A DNA stretch of 64,000 nucleotides from Deltaproteobacteria bacterium. GTDB taxonomy: Bacteria > Desulfobacterota > B13-G15 > RBG-16-54-18. The notes below the pieces were generated by a model. It saw nothing but the letters and a program-made list of their open reading frames with translations, was not told the origin of the DNA and searched no databases. Of the stretch, positions 7,474 to 17,885 are shown one piece after another; position 1 is the first letter of the stretch, and every line of letters begins with the position of its first letter. The stretch lies in the NCBI GenBank assembly GCA_016927065.1, contig JAFGNJ010000015.1:1-64000 (forward strand), given 5' to 3'. Made by a program: the position numbers and the translations under genes.

Positions 7474-8553
7474 TCAGGTTTCTTTCAGAGCGCTTTTCAG
7501 CGCTACAATGGCCACTTCCAACTGTGCGTCATCTGGTTCTTGGGTGGTTATCTTTTGGAGCCACAGACCGGGGGCTGACAGCCACTGGATATACCGAGAG
7601 TGGCGTTTCTTGCCGGATAATTTAAGCAGTTCGTATGAAATCCCGCCTAAAAGCGGTAGCAGAGAAAAATGGGTTATAAACCGCTGCAAAAGCGTAGGGC
7701 GGTGGCCTATCTGCATCTCAACGATGGTGTCGGCAACCGCGAACAATAAGATAGCGAGAATAACTACAATAAGCAAAAAACTGGTTCCACACCGTGGATG
7801 ATGGGTGCTATATTTACGCACGTTTTCGACGCTGAGTTCCTCTCCCGATTCAAAGGCAAAGATGCTTTTGTGTTCTGCTCCGTGATATTCGAGTATCCGC
7901 CTGATTTCTTTCCACCAGCTAATGATCCAGAGATAGGCCAAGAAAAAACTTACCCGTATAACACCGGCTACCACATTAAAAGAAAGGGCGTTTTTAGACA
8001 TCCCCATGGTCTCGGTCAGAAAGAGAGGCAGAGCGAAAAAGACACCGAGTGATAGACCGAAAGCAAGGGCTATCATCCCAGCGAGGATCAACCCATCTTT
8101 AATCTTTTCGCCTTGCGTCCGCTGCCAATCGGCCCCCCTCTCTGTTTTTTGCACCTCCTCAAGGGCTACATCGGCAGAGAAATTCAACGCCTTCATACCA
8201 ATGATCAACATCTCAAAAAACGAAACGGCCCCGCGAAAGATCGGAATGTTCAAGAGTTTGTGCCTTTTCGATATGGCTATATAGGGGGCATCCTTGGTAA
8301 GGATTTTCTTGTCGGGCTTGCGTACCGCTGTTGCTATTCTGCGCGGCGAACGCATCATCACACCCTCTATAACTGCTTGCCCTCCGACTGATTGATCGTC
8401 AGATACAGATGTTTTCTTTTTCGATGAAATCACGTTGTGTGAAACGCCGTAAAAACAACCCCTCAAGGGGTGAGAAAACAGCGTACCAATAATAATTTGA
8501 AAAATAACTTTGTTGACCCGAGATAGATAGCTCCATACTCTTTCAAAAAACAT
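7474..8553 (-). CDS. yqhQ: YqhQ-like DUF1385 membrane protein
   Basis: An about 359-residue member of the DUF1385/YqhQ family, whose function is not established. The signature GGQAVIEGVMMRSP lies near residue 60. The adjoining block KLLNIPIFRGAVSFFEML and four or five hydrophobic segments in the second half mark an integral membrane protein, with EYHGAEHKSIFAFE and THHPRCGTSFLL as the family's conserved polar motifs (possible metal ligands). Three in-frame ATGs occur at 8571, 8559 and 8553; the last sits best after the AGGAGGAG ribosome site. The N-terminal 45-50 residues before the family core are longer than usual. Confidence 0.82.
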   Translation of the reverse strand: MFFERVWSYLSRVNKVIFQIIIGTLFSHPLRGCFYGVSHNVISSKKKTSVSDDQSVGGQAVIEGVMMRSPRRIATAVRKPDKKILTKDAPYIAISKRHKLLNIPIFRGAVSFFEMLIIGMKALNFSADVALEEVQKTERGADWQRTQGEKIKDGLILAGMIALAFGLSLGVFFALPLFLTETMGMSKNALSFNVVAGVIRVSFFLAYLWIISWWKEIRRILEYHGAEHKSIFAFESGEELSVENVRKYSTHHPRCGTSFLLIVVILAILLFAVADTIVEMQIGHRPTLLQRFITHFSLLPLLGGISYELLKLSGKKRHSRYIQWLSAPGLWLQKITTQEPDDAQLEVAIVALKSALKET

Positions 8554-8772
8554 CGGCATTCTCCTCCTCATCTCCTACGTGAATTTTCCCCGTACCCATC
8601 ATCATCTCTCATCCTCATTTTTTTCGTGACATCCACTAATCAAAAATATACTCTCTCAAAAATCAGCGGTCAAGTAATCATCATCCACTGAACTACGATA
8701 TGGGATTTTAAGCAGAGGAATCGTGGCTCTTCTATATTTTATACGATCTCACACCAATGAGAATAATTCCTT

Positions 8773-8801
8773 GACATTATGTACATTGTATAATATCATT
8801 T
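8773..8801 (+). promoter_or_regulatory. Putative promoter upstream of the MJ0042 gene
   Basis: TTGACA (8773-8778) and TATCAT (8796-8801) are 17 bp apart. A TGTACA box (8782-8787) lies inside the spacer, where a bound regulator would block RNA polymerase. A TATAAT at 8791-8796 is only 12 bp from the -35 and is probably not used with it. A second pair, TTGATT (8861-8866) and AATAAT (8884-8889), also 17 bp apart, lies closer to the start codon. Confidence 0.5.
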
Positions 8802-8816
8802 AAAGGAAAAAACAGA

Positions 8817-8838
8817 TGTACAGGATAAACCCTGTACA
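8817..8838. promoter_or_regulatory. Inverted repeat with TGTACA half-sites
   Basis: A perfect 8-bp inverted repeat, TGTACAGG (8817-8824) and CCTGTACA (8831-8838), is separated by 6 bp. Together with TGTACA at 8782-8787 this gives three copies of the hexamer within 57 bp, downstream of one putative promoter and upstream of the second. It looks like an operator. A hairpin in the leader RNA is the alternative. The regulator is unknown. Confidence 0.5.
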
Positions 8839-8912
8839 ATAAAGAAAAGGTGTTACCCACTTGATTTTTGCTGTTTAGTGAGAAATAATGTGTATATAAA
8901 AAGGGGCGTTCC

Positions 8913-9836
8913 ATGATCATAGAGTGCGATAAATGTAAAACAAAGTATAATCTCGATGACGCCAAGGTAAAACCGGGTGAGACCAAGGTGAGATGTTCAA
9001 ACTGCCAAAACGTGTTTACGGTACCTCACCCTCTCGCCCTGGATGAAAGCGATATCTTCGGTGAAACGGAGACTAAGACTGAAGACGCATTTATGCGGGA
9101 GTGGGCAAAGGATCTTGGTACCCAGCCTCCGGAACAAGATAAATCTATACCCCCAGAGGGCCCACCCCCCAAGGCCTTTGTTCCCCCTACTATGGAAGAA
9201 CTCTTTGAGGGAGGAGAAGAACCCGTACAAGCGGAGGAACCAAGCATAGAAGAAGAAATATTTCCATTCAAGGCTACCCCCGTAGCAGAAATATCCGTCA
9301 AAAAGAAACGTAAGGTATCCGGCTTTTTTCTTTTTATTATGCTTTTGCTTTTGTTTGCCTCCTTCGGCATATATTACTGGAGCAATACAACGGAAGGCTC
9401 TATCCCAGCGTTTGAGTTCGTGTATGAAAAGGTCTACAACTTAATGCACGGGAAGAAAGGGCAGGAGCTTTTTCTTCTATACCTCAGGGGAGCTGAGCAT
9501 ACGGTCGAAGGGGGCACGGTCTACGCCATTCAGGGAAAGGTGGCCAATCGTTCTCAAGAGACCAAAAAATTCGTAAAGGTCAAGGGCACCCTCTTCGATA
9601 AAGGAGGAAATGCGGTTGCCACCAGTACGGGGTTCTGCGGTATCACCATTACAAATGAGGAAATCCAAAACTCTAGTTATAACGCCCTTAAATCATCCTT
9701 CGGTTTTTTAGGCTTCGGTCAAGCATCACCCGTTCCCGCTCAGCAGAGCCTCCCCTTTACCATCATCCTCTTTTCACCCCCTGCGGGGGCCTCACAGTAT
9801 CACGTGGAGATAGTCGAAAGCGGCGACACTAGGTAG
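8913..9836 (+). CDS. MJ0042 zinc-ribbon, single-TM, DUF3426 protein
   Basis: The 307-residue protein starts with an MJ0042-type zinc ribbon (IECDKCKTKY and RCSNCQNVF, residues 3-36; four Cys). An acidic, proline-rich linker (about 45-125), one membrane span (about 133-152) and a DUF3426-like outer domain (about 175-305) follow. This layout, common in proteobacteria, places the zinc ribbon in the cytoplasm and the C-terminus in the periplasm. The function is unknown. It is a single-gene unit; for promoter elements see 8773-8889. No good ribosome site is visible beyond AAAAGGGG, 9 nt upstream of the ATG. Confidence 0.75.
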   Translation: MIIECDKCKTKYNLDDAKVKPGETKVRCSNCQNVFTVPHPLALDESDIFGETETKTEDAFMREWAKDLGTQPPEQDKSIPPEGPPPKAFVPPTMEELFEGGEEPVQAEEPSIEEEIFPFKATPVAEISVKKKRKVSGFFLFIMLLLLFASFGIYYWSNTTEGSIPAFEFVYEKVYNLMHGKKGQELFLLYLRGAEHTVEGGTVYAIQGKVANRSQETKKFVKVKGTLFDKGGNAVATSTGFCGITITNEEIQNSSYNALKSSFGFLGFGQASPVPAQQSLPFTIILFSPPAGASQYHVEIVESGDTR

Positions 9837-9953
9837 TATACACGACCCCCCTTTCACAACGACCCCCTAGATTTTCTGATCCTTTGAGACCACAGGTGTC
9901 ACGAAAAAACGTGGCGAATACCGTATGATAACCCCTGGTAATCTTAGACCTTA

Positions 9954-11782
<1,829 letters not shown>

Positions 11783-11788
11783 CTTGTC

Positions 11789-13168
11789 CTAAGCCTCTAC
11801 TTCGACCTCACCATAGTCACCACGAAAGAGGTCTTTAAAAGTCGTATGTTCTGAGATAAAGGACAATTCCACTTTTCCTGTTGGACCGTTTCGCTGCTTC
11901 CCAATGATGACCTCTGCCGTCCCCTTGTGGTCTGAATCGGGATCATAGACCTCATCACGATAAATAAAAATGATGACGTCGGCATCCTGCTCAATGGCCC
12001 CCGACTCCCGAAGGTCGGAGAGTTGAGGACGTCTTCCAGTCCTGTCTTCGGTCTTTCTGCTCAATTGGGAGAGGGCAATGACGGGTATATTCAGCTCTTT
12101 CGCCAATGCCTTCAGTGAACGGGATATTTCTGAAATCTCCTGCTCCCTTCTTTCCACGCCGCTCCTCCCCCTCATTAATTGAAGATAATCTACGATGATC
12201 AGACCCAACCCGCGATCAGCCTTCAGCCTTCTCGCCTTGGCCCTCAGCTCCAACACAGAGATTGCGGGGGAATCATCGATGAATATCGGGGCATCGGATA
12301 GCGCCCCCGCTGCCATGGTCAGCTTGGGCCAATCGCTTTCGCTCAAAAATCCGCTACGCAGCCGAGCGCTGTCCACTCTCGCTTCAGAACACAACATACG
12401 AATGGCCAGCTGCTCCTTGGACATCTCTAAGGAAAATATCGCCGTGGGGACCTTCACATTGATGGCAGCGTTCTGCGCAATATTCAGAGAAAAGGCGGTC
12501 TTGCCCATGCTCGGCCTGCCGGCCACGATGATGAGGTCGGCATTTTGAAAGCCCGCAGTCTTCCTGTCCAGATCTTTAAAGCCCGAGGGGACACCGGTAA
12601 TCAGCTCTTTCTTTTCATACAGTTGCTCAATAACCTTAAAGCTTTCCTTCACGATCTCTTTTATAGGATAAAAGGCAGGCTTTACCCGGTGTTCTGAAAT
12701 ACGGAAGATGGCCTGTTCCGCATCATCCAGGAAGTCTTCAAGATCCTTTCCCTCCTGGTAACTTTGTGTGACGATCTCCGTGGCCGTACTGATCAGCTTT
12801 CGCAGGGTTGATTTATCCTTGACGATCTTGGCGTAGTAAGCGATGTTGGCAGCCGTAGGAACGGATTCCACTAAACTGGCAAGATAGGAAGCCCCCCCGA
12901 TCTCCTCTAGTTCCTTCGTCTTTTTTAACGCATTGGTGATGGTTATCAGATCGAGGGGTTCGCTCTTTTCTGAAAGGGAGATCATGCAATTAAAGATCTT
13001 CTGGTGGGCCTCCCGGTAGAAATCGCTATCCTCTAAAAACTCTACGACGGTATTGAGGGCATCATTTTCGATAAGGATACCCCCTAGGATGGACTGTTCC
13101 GCTTCAATGTTCTGTGGAGGAAGCTTGAAGAAAGCCGTTTCTAAATCGGCCTTCATCTCTTTGGCCAC
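11789..13168 (-). CDS. dnaB: Replicative DNA helicase
   Basis: The 459-residue hexameric 5'-3' helicase unwinds DNA at the replication fork. The N-terminal DnaB domain begins at PPQNIEAEQSILGG (about residue 17). The RecA-like C-terminal domain has Walker A GRPSMGKT (about 218-225), the SLEMSKEQL motif, Walker B IIVDYLQLM and the arginine-finger region. No intein is present, although dnaB is a frequent intein host. It lies just downstream of rplI, as in many bacteria. Confidence 0.96.
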   Translation of the reverse strand: MAKEMKADLETAFFKLPPQNIEAEQSILGGILIENDALNTVVEFLEDSDFYREAHQKIFNCMISLSEKSEPLDLITITNALKKTKELEEIGGASYLASLVESVPTAANIAYYAKIVKDKSTLRKLISTATEIVTQSYQEGKDLEDFLDDAEQAIFRISEHRVKPAFYPIKEIVKESFKVIEQLYEKKELITGVPSGFKDLDRKTAGFQNADLIIVAGRPSMGKTAFSLNIAQNAAINVKVPTAIFSLEMSKEQLAIRMLCSEARVDSARLRSGFLSESDWPKLTMAAGALSDAPIFIDDSPAISVLELRAKARRLKADRGLGLIIVDYLQLMRGRSGVERREQEISEISRSLKALAKELNIPVIALSQLSRKTEDRTGRRPQLSDLRESGAIEQDADVIIFIYRDEVYDPDSDHKGTAEVIIGKQRNGPTGKVELSFISEHTTFKDLFRGDYGEVEVEA

Positions 13169-13171
13169 GTT

Positions 13172-13615
13172 TTACTCCTTTACCACCCACAGCTTCAGCT
13201 GGGCCACTACCGTGGGGTGAAGCTTGAGCGAGACCGTATATACACCCAAATTCTTTATGGGTTCTTCGAGCACGATCTTTTTGCGGTCCACGGATACTCC
13301 TTGTTCACTCAAGGCCTCCGCGATATCCGCCGAGGTAACCGCCCCAAAGAGTTTACCCTCCTCCCCTGCCGGTTTGGTAACGGTACAGGAGATTTCCTCA
13401 ATCTTTTGGGCGAGGGCCTGCGCTTCCTGTTGTAACTTATCCTGGCTGTGCTGAAGCTGATGTTGTGCACGTTCCAACGTCTTTAAGCCCGTAGGCGTCA
13501 TCATCACCGCCTTATTGCGGGGCAAAAGATAGTTTCTGGCATAACCATCGGATACCCTCACCCGATCCCCCCTCTTCCCCAAAGAGGGGACATCTTCAAT
13601 CAAGATGATTTCCAT
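13172..13615 (-). CDS. rplI: 50S ribosomal protein L9
   Basis: The 147-residue bL9 has the N-terminal signature ILIEDVPSLGKRGDRVRV and GYARNYLLPRNKA, the long connecting helix (about 45-75) and the C-terminal domain. The length is standard and TAGGAGG precedes the ATG. It is coupled to dnaB with a 3-nt gap. Between it and rpsR lies a 244-bp gap, where other bacteria often carry a DUF2232 gene. No ORF is supported there. Confidence 0.97.
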   Translation of the reverse strand: MEIILIEDVPSLGKRGDRVRVSDGYARNYLLPRNKAVMMTPTGLKTLERAQHQLQHSQDKLQQEAQALAQKIEEISCTVTKPAGEEGKLFGAVTSADIAEALSEQGVSVDRKKIVLEEPIKNLGVYTVSLKLHPTVVAQLKLWVVKE

Positions 13616-13859
13616 AATTTTCCTCCTATAGCCGGTGGCCTAGAAAATCCGACAAGGGTATACGCTTACACTCGCCAGAGAATACCATACTCCTTTGATC
13701 TGACTCAACCACGAGGAACTTGCTCGCCACCGGTTCAAACTATCGGCCTTCCGTGAAGATATGGATATCATAATACCCCTCACGGTCACATCATTATAAG
13801 GCCCCTAAACGTGTTACTGTGCCACGATGTATCATCACGGCTAAATAGTCAGAAATACC

Positions 13860-14138
13860 CTATCTGGGTAACGCGGTAAAGGGGAGCAGGGCTACATGCC
13901 GAGCCCTCTTAATAGCAATCGTAAGCTCCCTTTGGTGTTTAGCGCAATTACCTGAAATCCTCCGGGGGATAATCCTCCCCCTCTCGGTGAGGAAGATCCT
14001 CAACAAACGATAATCCTTATAATCAATCCTCAAAGAACTATCGGTACAGAATCGACAGATCTTTTTTCTCCTATACTCTCTTCGTTCCCTTCGTTCCCTT
14101 TTTCGTCCGTCTCCTGATTTATGTGCCGATTTGCGCAT
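13860..14138 (-). CDS. rpsR: 30S ribosomal protein S18
   Basis: A 92-residue bS18. The RRKKICRFC segment is followed by [26 protein letters not shown], the core S18 signature, and a C-terminal [13 protein letters not shown]. The very basic N-terminal extension of about 22 residues (Arg/Lys/Glu runs) is a common lineage-specific feature. The protein binds with S6 to the 30S platform, and rpsF lies two genes upstream. Confidence 0.97.
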   Translation of the reverse strand: MRKSAHKSGDGRKRERRERREYRRKKICRFCTDSSLRIDYKDYRLLRIFLTERGRIIPRRISGNCAKHQRELTIAIKRARHVALLPFTALPR

Positions 14139-14151
14139 TAAACCTCCTTAG

Positions 14152-14478
14152 TTATCTCAAGTCTGTTACCTGATGGGCGATGATCCCAATCTCTCGCTTC
14201 ATCTTCCCCTCCGCTGTCTCCCACCGGCGTTGGACGAGACCACCTTCAACAAGGACATTGCCCCCTGTTTCCCTCTTCTGTCTTGCCCACGATTCCGATC
14301 TCTCACCGATGAACATCACCTGTATGGAGACATTTTCAAAGGGGAGGGATTCATCCTCCAGTCGTTCGGAGGGGAGGCTGAGGGTGAAAAAGATTATCGG
14401 TTTCCCTTGAGGGGTATACCTTATTTCTGGTTCCTCTTTCAGCCTCCCTGCCAAGATGACGCGGTTCAGGAAAAACAC
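14152..14478 (-). CDS. ssb: Single-stranded DNA-binding protein (short)
   Basis: The 108-residue OB-fold protein begins NRVILAGRLKEEPEIRYTPQGKP, a clear SSB/PriB start, but lacks the long acidic C-terminal tail of canonical SSB. It may be a shortened or specialised paralogue, and a full-length ssb may exist elsewhere. The start is a GTG overlapping the rpsF stop (TAGTG at 14476-14480), showing translational coupling. Its place between rpsF and rpsR is conserved for ssb or priB in many bacteria. Confidence 0.85.
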   Translation of the reverse strand: MFFLNRVILAGRLKEEPEIRYTPQGKPIIFFTLSLPSERLEDESLPFENVSIQVMFIGERSESWARQKRETGGNVLVEGGLVQRRWETAEGKMKREIGIIAHQVTDLR

Positions 14479-14918
14479 TATTCCGCCTCCGCTGCAGCAT
14501 CTGACTCCTCATTCTCCGCAGTCTCCTCCTCGGCAATCTCCTCCTCAACTGCCTCCTCCTCGGCCCCTTTCTTCTCTTCAGGCTTTTCTTCCTGCTCCGG
14601 TTCTCGTCGCTGCTGAGAGGCCTCGATATCCCCCTCTTCCTTCTTGACAGTGAGATAGCGGAGGACCTCTTCCATCAAGCGAAGACTCCTCTCCATCTCG
14701 GAGATCAGGGCGGCGTCCCCTTTTAAATAGAAAAGAAGATAAAAACCCTTCTTTTTCTTCTTGATTTCATAGGCCAGGGGTCTTGCCCCCCATTCCTCGA
14801 CCTTAAGTATCTCGACTCCACGATCGCCGAGGAACTTTTTCAACTTGTCTACAAATTCCTCTACATGCTCTTTGGACATCTCAGGGTCCAAAACGAGCAT
14901 CGTTTCGTATGTACGCAT
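14478..14918 (-). CDS. rpsF: 30S ribosomal protein S6
   Basis: The 146-residue bS6 has the ferredoxin-like fold signatures MRTYETMLVLDPEMS and GARPLAYEIKKKKKGFYLLFYLKG. The C-terminal 45 residues are a Glu/Ala-rich acidic tail, longer than in E. coli S6, whose tail is polyglutamylated. AAGGAGGACACA precedes the ATG. It is the first gene of the rpsF-ssb-rpsR-rplI-dnaB-pgsA-eno run. Confidence 0.97.
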   Translation of the reverse strand: MRTYETMLVLDPEMSKEHVEEFVDKLKKFLGDRGVEILKVEEWGARPLAYEIKKKKKGFYLLFYLKGDAALISEMERSLRLMEEVLRYLTVKKEEGDIEASQQRREPEQEEKPEEKKGAEEEAVEEEIAEEETAENEESDAAAEAE

Positions 14919-14981
14919 TGTGTCCTCCTTGTGGCCTCCACGGCCCTCAACGTCGAGGTTGAGGGCAAGGAGGGGACCATG

Positions 14982-15296
14982 TTACTCAGCTTTCATCAAG
15001 CCTGCAATATAGCTTCTGCCTACCTTCACCTTTACCTTATCGGCGATCTCAACGGTAACCATCGCATCCGTCAGGCTGACGATGGTGCCAACGAGGCCGC
15101 CGGTGGTAAGGACCCTGTCACCCTTTTTCAGGTTTGCCAAAAGTTGCCGATGCTCCTTTTGCCGTTTCTGCTGCGGCATAATCAGGAGGAAGTAGAATAC
15201 GGCAATAATTATGATAAAGGGAACAAGAAACCCCAAACCACCTTGCCCTCCTTCTTGTCCTGTACCAGTCATGGCATAGGCGATTTCACCTAGCAT
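14982..15296 (-). CDS. yajC: Sec translocon accessory protein YajC
   Basis: A 104-residue inner-membrane protein associated with SecDF. After a short Gly-rich periplasmic N-terminus, a single membrane span (about residues 22-42) is followed by the family signature MPQQKRQKEHRQLLANLKKGD and the cytoplasmic domain with VLTTGGLVGTIVSL. Its start overlaps the end of tgt by a few bases. The tgt-yajC order is conserved in many Gram-negatives, usually followed by secDF, which is not here. Confidence 0.95.
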   Translation of the reverse strand: MLGEIAYAMTGTGQEGGQGGLGFLVPFIIIIAVFYFLLIMPQQKRQKEHRQLLANLKKGDRVLTTGGLVGTIVSLTDAMVTVEIADKVKVKVGRSYIAGLMKAE

Positions 15297-16444
15297 ACTA
15301 TTTCACCTCCTTCATCTCTTGAATTTTCTGTTGTATCTCCTCGCTGGGATACAAATGCCCGTGCGAATTGATCCATCGTCCCCTCGGAGAGGGCCTGGCG
15401 GATATCCCGCATCAACGAGTGATAATAAAAAAGGTTGTGCACGGCATTAAGCCGGTAAGCCAACAGCTCCCGGGCCAGAAAGAGATGCCTGAGATAGGCC
15501 CGGGAAAAGTTTCGGCAGGTATAGCAGCCGCACGCGGGATCAATAGGCGCTGTATCTTTATTATAGCGCGCATGCTTAATGTTGAGTTGGCCAAAACGGG
15601 TAAAGAGGAGCCCTGTCCGGGCACACCGCGTCGGCAAAACGCAGTCGAACATATCCACGCCCATCCTCACCCCTGCAAGGATGTCCTCAGGTGTCCCCAT
15701 ACCCATCAGATACCGGGGACTGTCCTTGGGGAGGAGGGACGTAACCACCTGAGCCATCTCAAAAGTGACCTCTTTTTCCTCTCCGAGACTCAGCCCACCG
15801 ATAGCATAGCCATCAAATCCTATCTCCATTATCTCATGGGCGCTCTGTTTACGCAGTTCTGAATAGACTCCCCCTTGGACGATGCCGAAGAGGGCCTGTC
15901 CGTCTCGACCCTTGGCCCCCTGAGATTGCCGTGCCCACTGTGCCGTCAACGCCACCGCTCTCTCGGCCTCATTACGGGAGGCGGGATAGGAAGAGCAATT
16001 ATCCAAAACCATCATAATATCGGCACCTAGTTCCTCCTGGATCTGAACGACCTTTTCAGGGGTGAGGAAATGCAGTGACCCATCGAAATGGGAGCGGAAT
16101 CGCACCCCCTCCGGTTCTACCTCCTGTAAGGCACTCATACTCACGATCTGAAACCCTCCGCTATCCGTCAATATAGGGCCCTGCCACCCCATAAACCGAT
16201 GAAGTCCTCCTCCTTGCCTTACTACTTCGATCCCGGGACGCAGATAGAGGTGGTAGGCATTGCACAAAAGGATCTCTGTTCCAACCTCCTGCAGGTCTGC
16301 CGGGGCTAGGGCCTTCACGCTCCCTTGACTACCCACCGGCATAAACGCCGGGGTAGAAACGGTCCCATGGGGGGTGATTATTGTACCAAGCCTCCCCCCC
16401 CCACCATCCTTCAGGAGTTGGAAAGAGAATCGTTCCCCCTTCAC
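15290..16444 (-). CDS. tgt: Queuine tRNA-ribosyltransferase
   Basis: The 384-residue enzyme exchanges guanine-34 for preQ1 in tRNAs with GUN anticodons. Catalytic and substrate motifs are visible: LTDSGGFQIVSM with the general-acid Asp near residue 93, and DNCSSYPA. The second-half loop YLMGMGTPEDILAGVRMGVDMFDCVLPTR contains the nucleophilic Asp. The zinc site is CGCYTCRNFSRAYLRHL. Its ATG overlaps the queA stop (16441-16444). Together with queA it completes the last steps of queuosine formation. Confidence 0.96.
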   Translation of the reverse strand: MKGERFSFQLLKDGGGGRLGTIITPHGTVSTPAFMPVGSQGSVKALAPADLQEVGTEILLCNAYHLYLRPGIEVVRQGGGLHRFMGWQGPILTDSGGFQIVSMSALQEVEPEGVRFRSHFDGSLHFLTPEKVVQIQEELGADIMMVLDNCSSYPASRNEAERAVALTAQWARQSQGAKGRDGQALFGIVQGGVYSELRKQSAHEIMEIGFDGYAIGGLSLGEEKEVTFEMAQVVTSLLPKDSPRYLMGMGTPEDILAGVRMGVDMFDCVLPTRCARTGLLFTRFGQLNIKHARYNKDTAPIDPACGCYTCRNFSRAYLRHLFLARELLAYRLNAVHNLFYYHSLMRDIRQALSEGTMDQFARAFVSQRGDTTENSRDEGGEIVC

Positions 16445-17475
16445 ATGATCAACATCCCATCACCATAACTATAAAATCCGTATCCCTCCCGCATCGCCTC
16501 GCGATAGGCCTTCAGAATAAGATCCCTCCCCCCGAAGGCAAACACCAACAGCAGCAGGGTGGAGCGTGGGAGATGAAAGTTGGTGATCAGCGCGTCGATT
16601 GCCTTGAACCGATACCCAGGATAAATATAGAGATCGGTCCCCCCCTCTTGGGGATGGACCGTTCCTCCCTCATCGCAGGCGGACTCCACAGCCCGTACCA
16701 CCGTCGTACCCACCGCACATATCTTACTCCCTCGCACACGGGCGGCATTGATCGCCTCGGCCGAGGAAGGAGGTATGGAGTAAAACTCCGGCTCCAAACA
16801 ATGACCCTCAATCTCTTCTGCCCGGATGGGCTGAAACGTACCCAGTCCGACATGGAGGGTAAGGGGAATAATTGATATCCCCCGCTCCTCTATACCCTGC
16901 ACCAACTGAGGGGTAAAGTGCAAGCCAGCCGTCGGGGCGGCTATCGCCCCATCGCAACGGGCAAAGACGGTCTGGTACCCCTCTTTGTCGATCTCATTAT
17001 CTTCTCCACCCCTAATATAAGGGGGGAGGGGTACATGCCCGATCCGGTTGATGATCTCCCTAAATGCTCCATGGGCCTCAAAGGAGATCCGCTTTTTTCC
17101 TTCGGTGCCATTCCCCACCACCTTTCCCGCAAGGTCGGGGGCGAACTGTATTGTTGTCCCCGCGTGCAGCCGCTTGCCCCTCTTGACCAGACACTCCCAC
17201 TCCTCACCTGCGCCGGGGAGCTTTCTTAACAGCAGGACCTCTACCCGCCCGTGGGTCTCCTTGCGTCCGATCAAACGGGCCGGCAGTACCCTGGTATCGT
17301 TTACCACCAGGACATCGCCCTTTCGCAAAAAATCGCCCACGCGGGAGAAGGCGGTATGGATTATCTCCCCTCCCCTTCTCTTCAGAACCAGCAAGCGGGC
17401 CGTGTCCCGTGGCTCGATAGGATATTGGGCAATGAGTCCTTCGGGAAGGTGGTAATCAAGCTCGTCAATCCGCAT
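16441..17475 (-). CDS. queA: tRNA preQ1(34) S-adenosylmethionine ribosyltransferase-isomerase
   Basis: The 344-residue QueA converts preQ1-tRNA to epoxyqueuosine-tRNA using the ribosyl moiety of SAM. Family hallmarks are the start LDYHLPEGLIAQYPIEPRDTARLL, VLVVNDTRVLPARLIG, APTAGLHFTPQLV, GLGTFQPIRAEEIEGH and the C-terminal NFHLPRSTLLLLVFAFGG. The open frame extends to 17592, but homology begins at the ATG at 17475. A GTG at 17487 with a G-rich upstream tract is an alternative start. It overlaps tgt. Confidence 0.95.
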   Translation of the reverse strand: MRIDELDYHLPEGLIAQYPIEPRDTARLLVLKRRGGEIIHTAFSRVGDFLRKGDVLVVNDTRVLPARLIGRKETHGRVEVLLLRKLPGAGEEWECLVKRGKRLHAGTTIQFAPDLAGKVVGNGTEGKKRISFEAHGAFREIINRIGHVPLPPYIRGGEDNEIDKEGYQTVFARCDGAIAAPTAGLHFTPQLVQGIEERGISIIPLTLHVGLGTFQPIRAEEIEGHCLEPEFYSIPPSSAEAINAARVRGSKICAVGTTVVRAVESACDEGGTVHPQEGGTDLYIYPGYRFKAIDALITNFHLPRSTLLLLVFAFGGRDLILKAYREAMREGYGFYSYGDGMLIM

Positions 17476-17510
17476 TAGGTAGCTCACTAAACCACAAAAT
17501 CCCCCCCCTG

Positions 17511-17885
17511 TCAATCCCTGGGACCTGCCCGCGCCGCCGCAGCGGATCGCCGATATCGCCTCAGGACTGCGAGACATTCCTCGTCCTCGCACAGGGACTG
17601 GGCCTCCCGCTCCACCTCATCGTCGTGCCTAATGATCCCCCTAAGCCAGTAGTAATAGATGCTCAGGACCTCATGGGCCCACGTCCTGTCCTCCTCCTCA
17701 AGGGAGAGGTTGCAATCGAAGAAGACCTTCCCTTCATCGAAGCGAATAAAACCACCGATCCCCCGCTCGCGATACGGCCGATACTCCTCCGCATGGAAGT
17801 CGACGTAGCAGATGGAAAAGGCATCGAGGATTTTTCGCAAGACCTCGTCGAGGAACTGAGCATCCATGGGGGTATAGCGTTGCAT
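17511..17885 (-). CDS. Hypothetical protein with a degenerate zincin-like motif
   Basis: The 124-residue product is not recognised. Its central part resembles small zinc-metallopeptidase domains (YjaB/IrrE style): WAHEVLSIYYYWL followed about 12 residues later by DEVEREAQSLCE. The usual HExxH reads HEVLS, so the second histidine is missing and catalysis is doubtful. The start ATG overlaps the stop of the upstream patatin gene (ATGA at 17882-17887), and queA follows, so it is in the same transcript. Confidence 0.6.
   Translation of the reverse strand: MQRYTPMDAQFLDEVLRKILDAFSICYVDFHAEEYRPYRERGIGGFIRFDEGKVFFDCNLSLEEEDRTWAHEVLSIYYYWLRGIIRHDDEVEREAQSLCEDEECLAVLRRYRRSAAAARAGPRD

Larger units (their letters stand above)
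8554..8912. other. Divergent intergenic region
   Basis: This 359-bp AT-rich gap separates the minus-strand yqhQ from the plus-strand gene at 8913. It holds two promoter-like pairs facing right and three TGTACA boxes, listed separately. I see no small gene, tRNA or terminator in it. Confidence 0.5.

Noticed and set aside
7357-7578. A 73-codon plus-strand frame overlapping the end of yqhQ
   Set aside because: It overlaps a well-supported gene on the other strand by about 100 bp, has no ribosome site and no recognisable motif.
8791-8796. TATAAT as the -10 of the promoter with TTGACA at 8773
   Set aside because: The spacing is only 12 bp. TATCAT at 8796-8801 gives the normal 17 bp.
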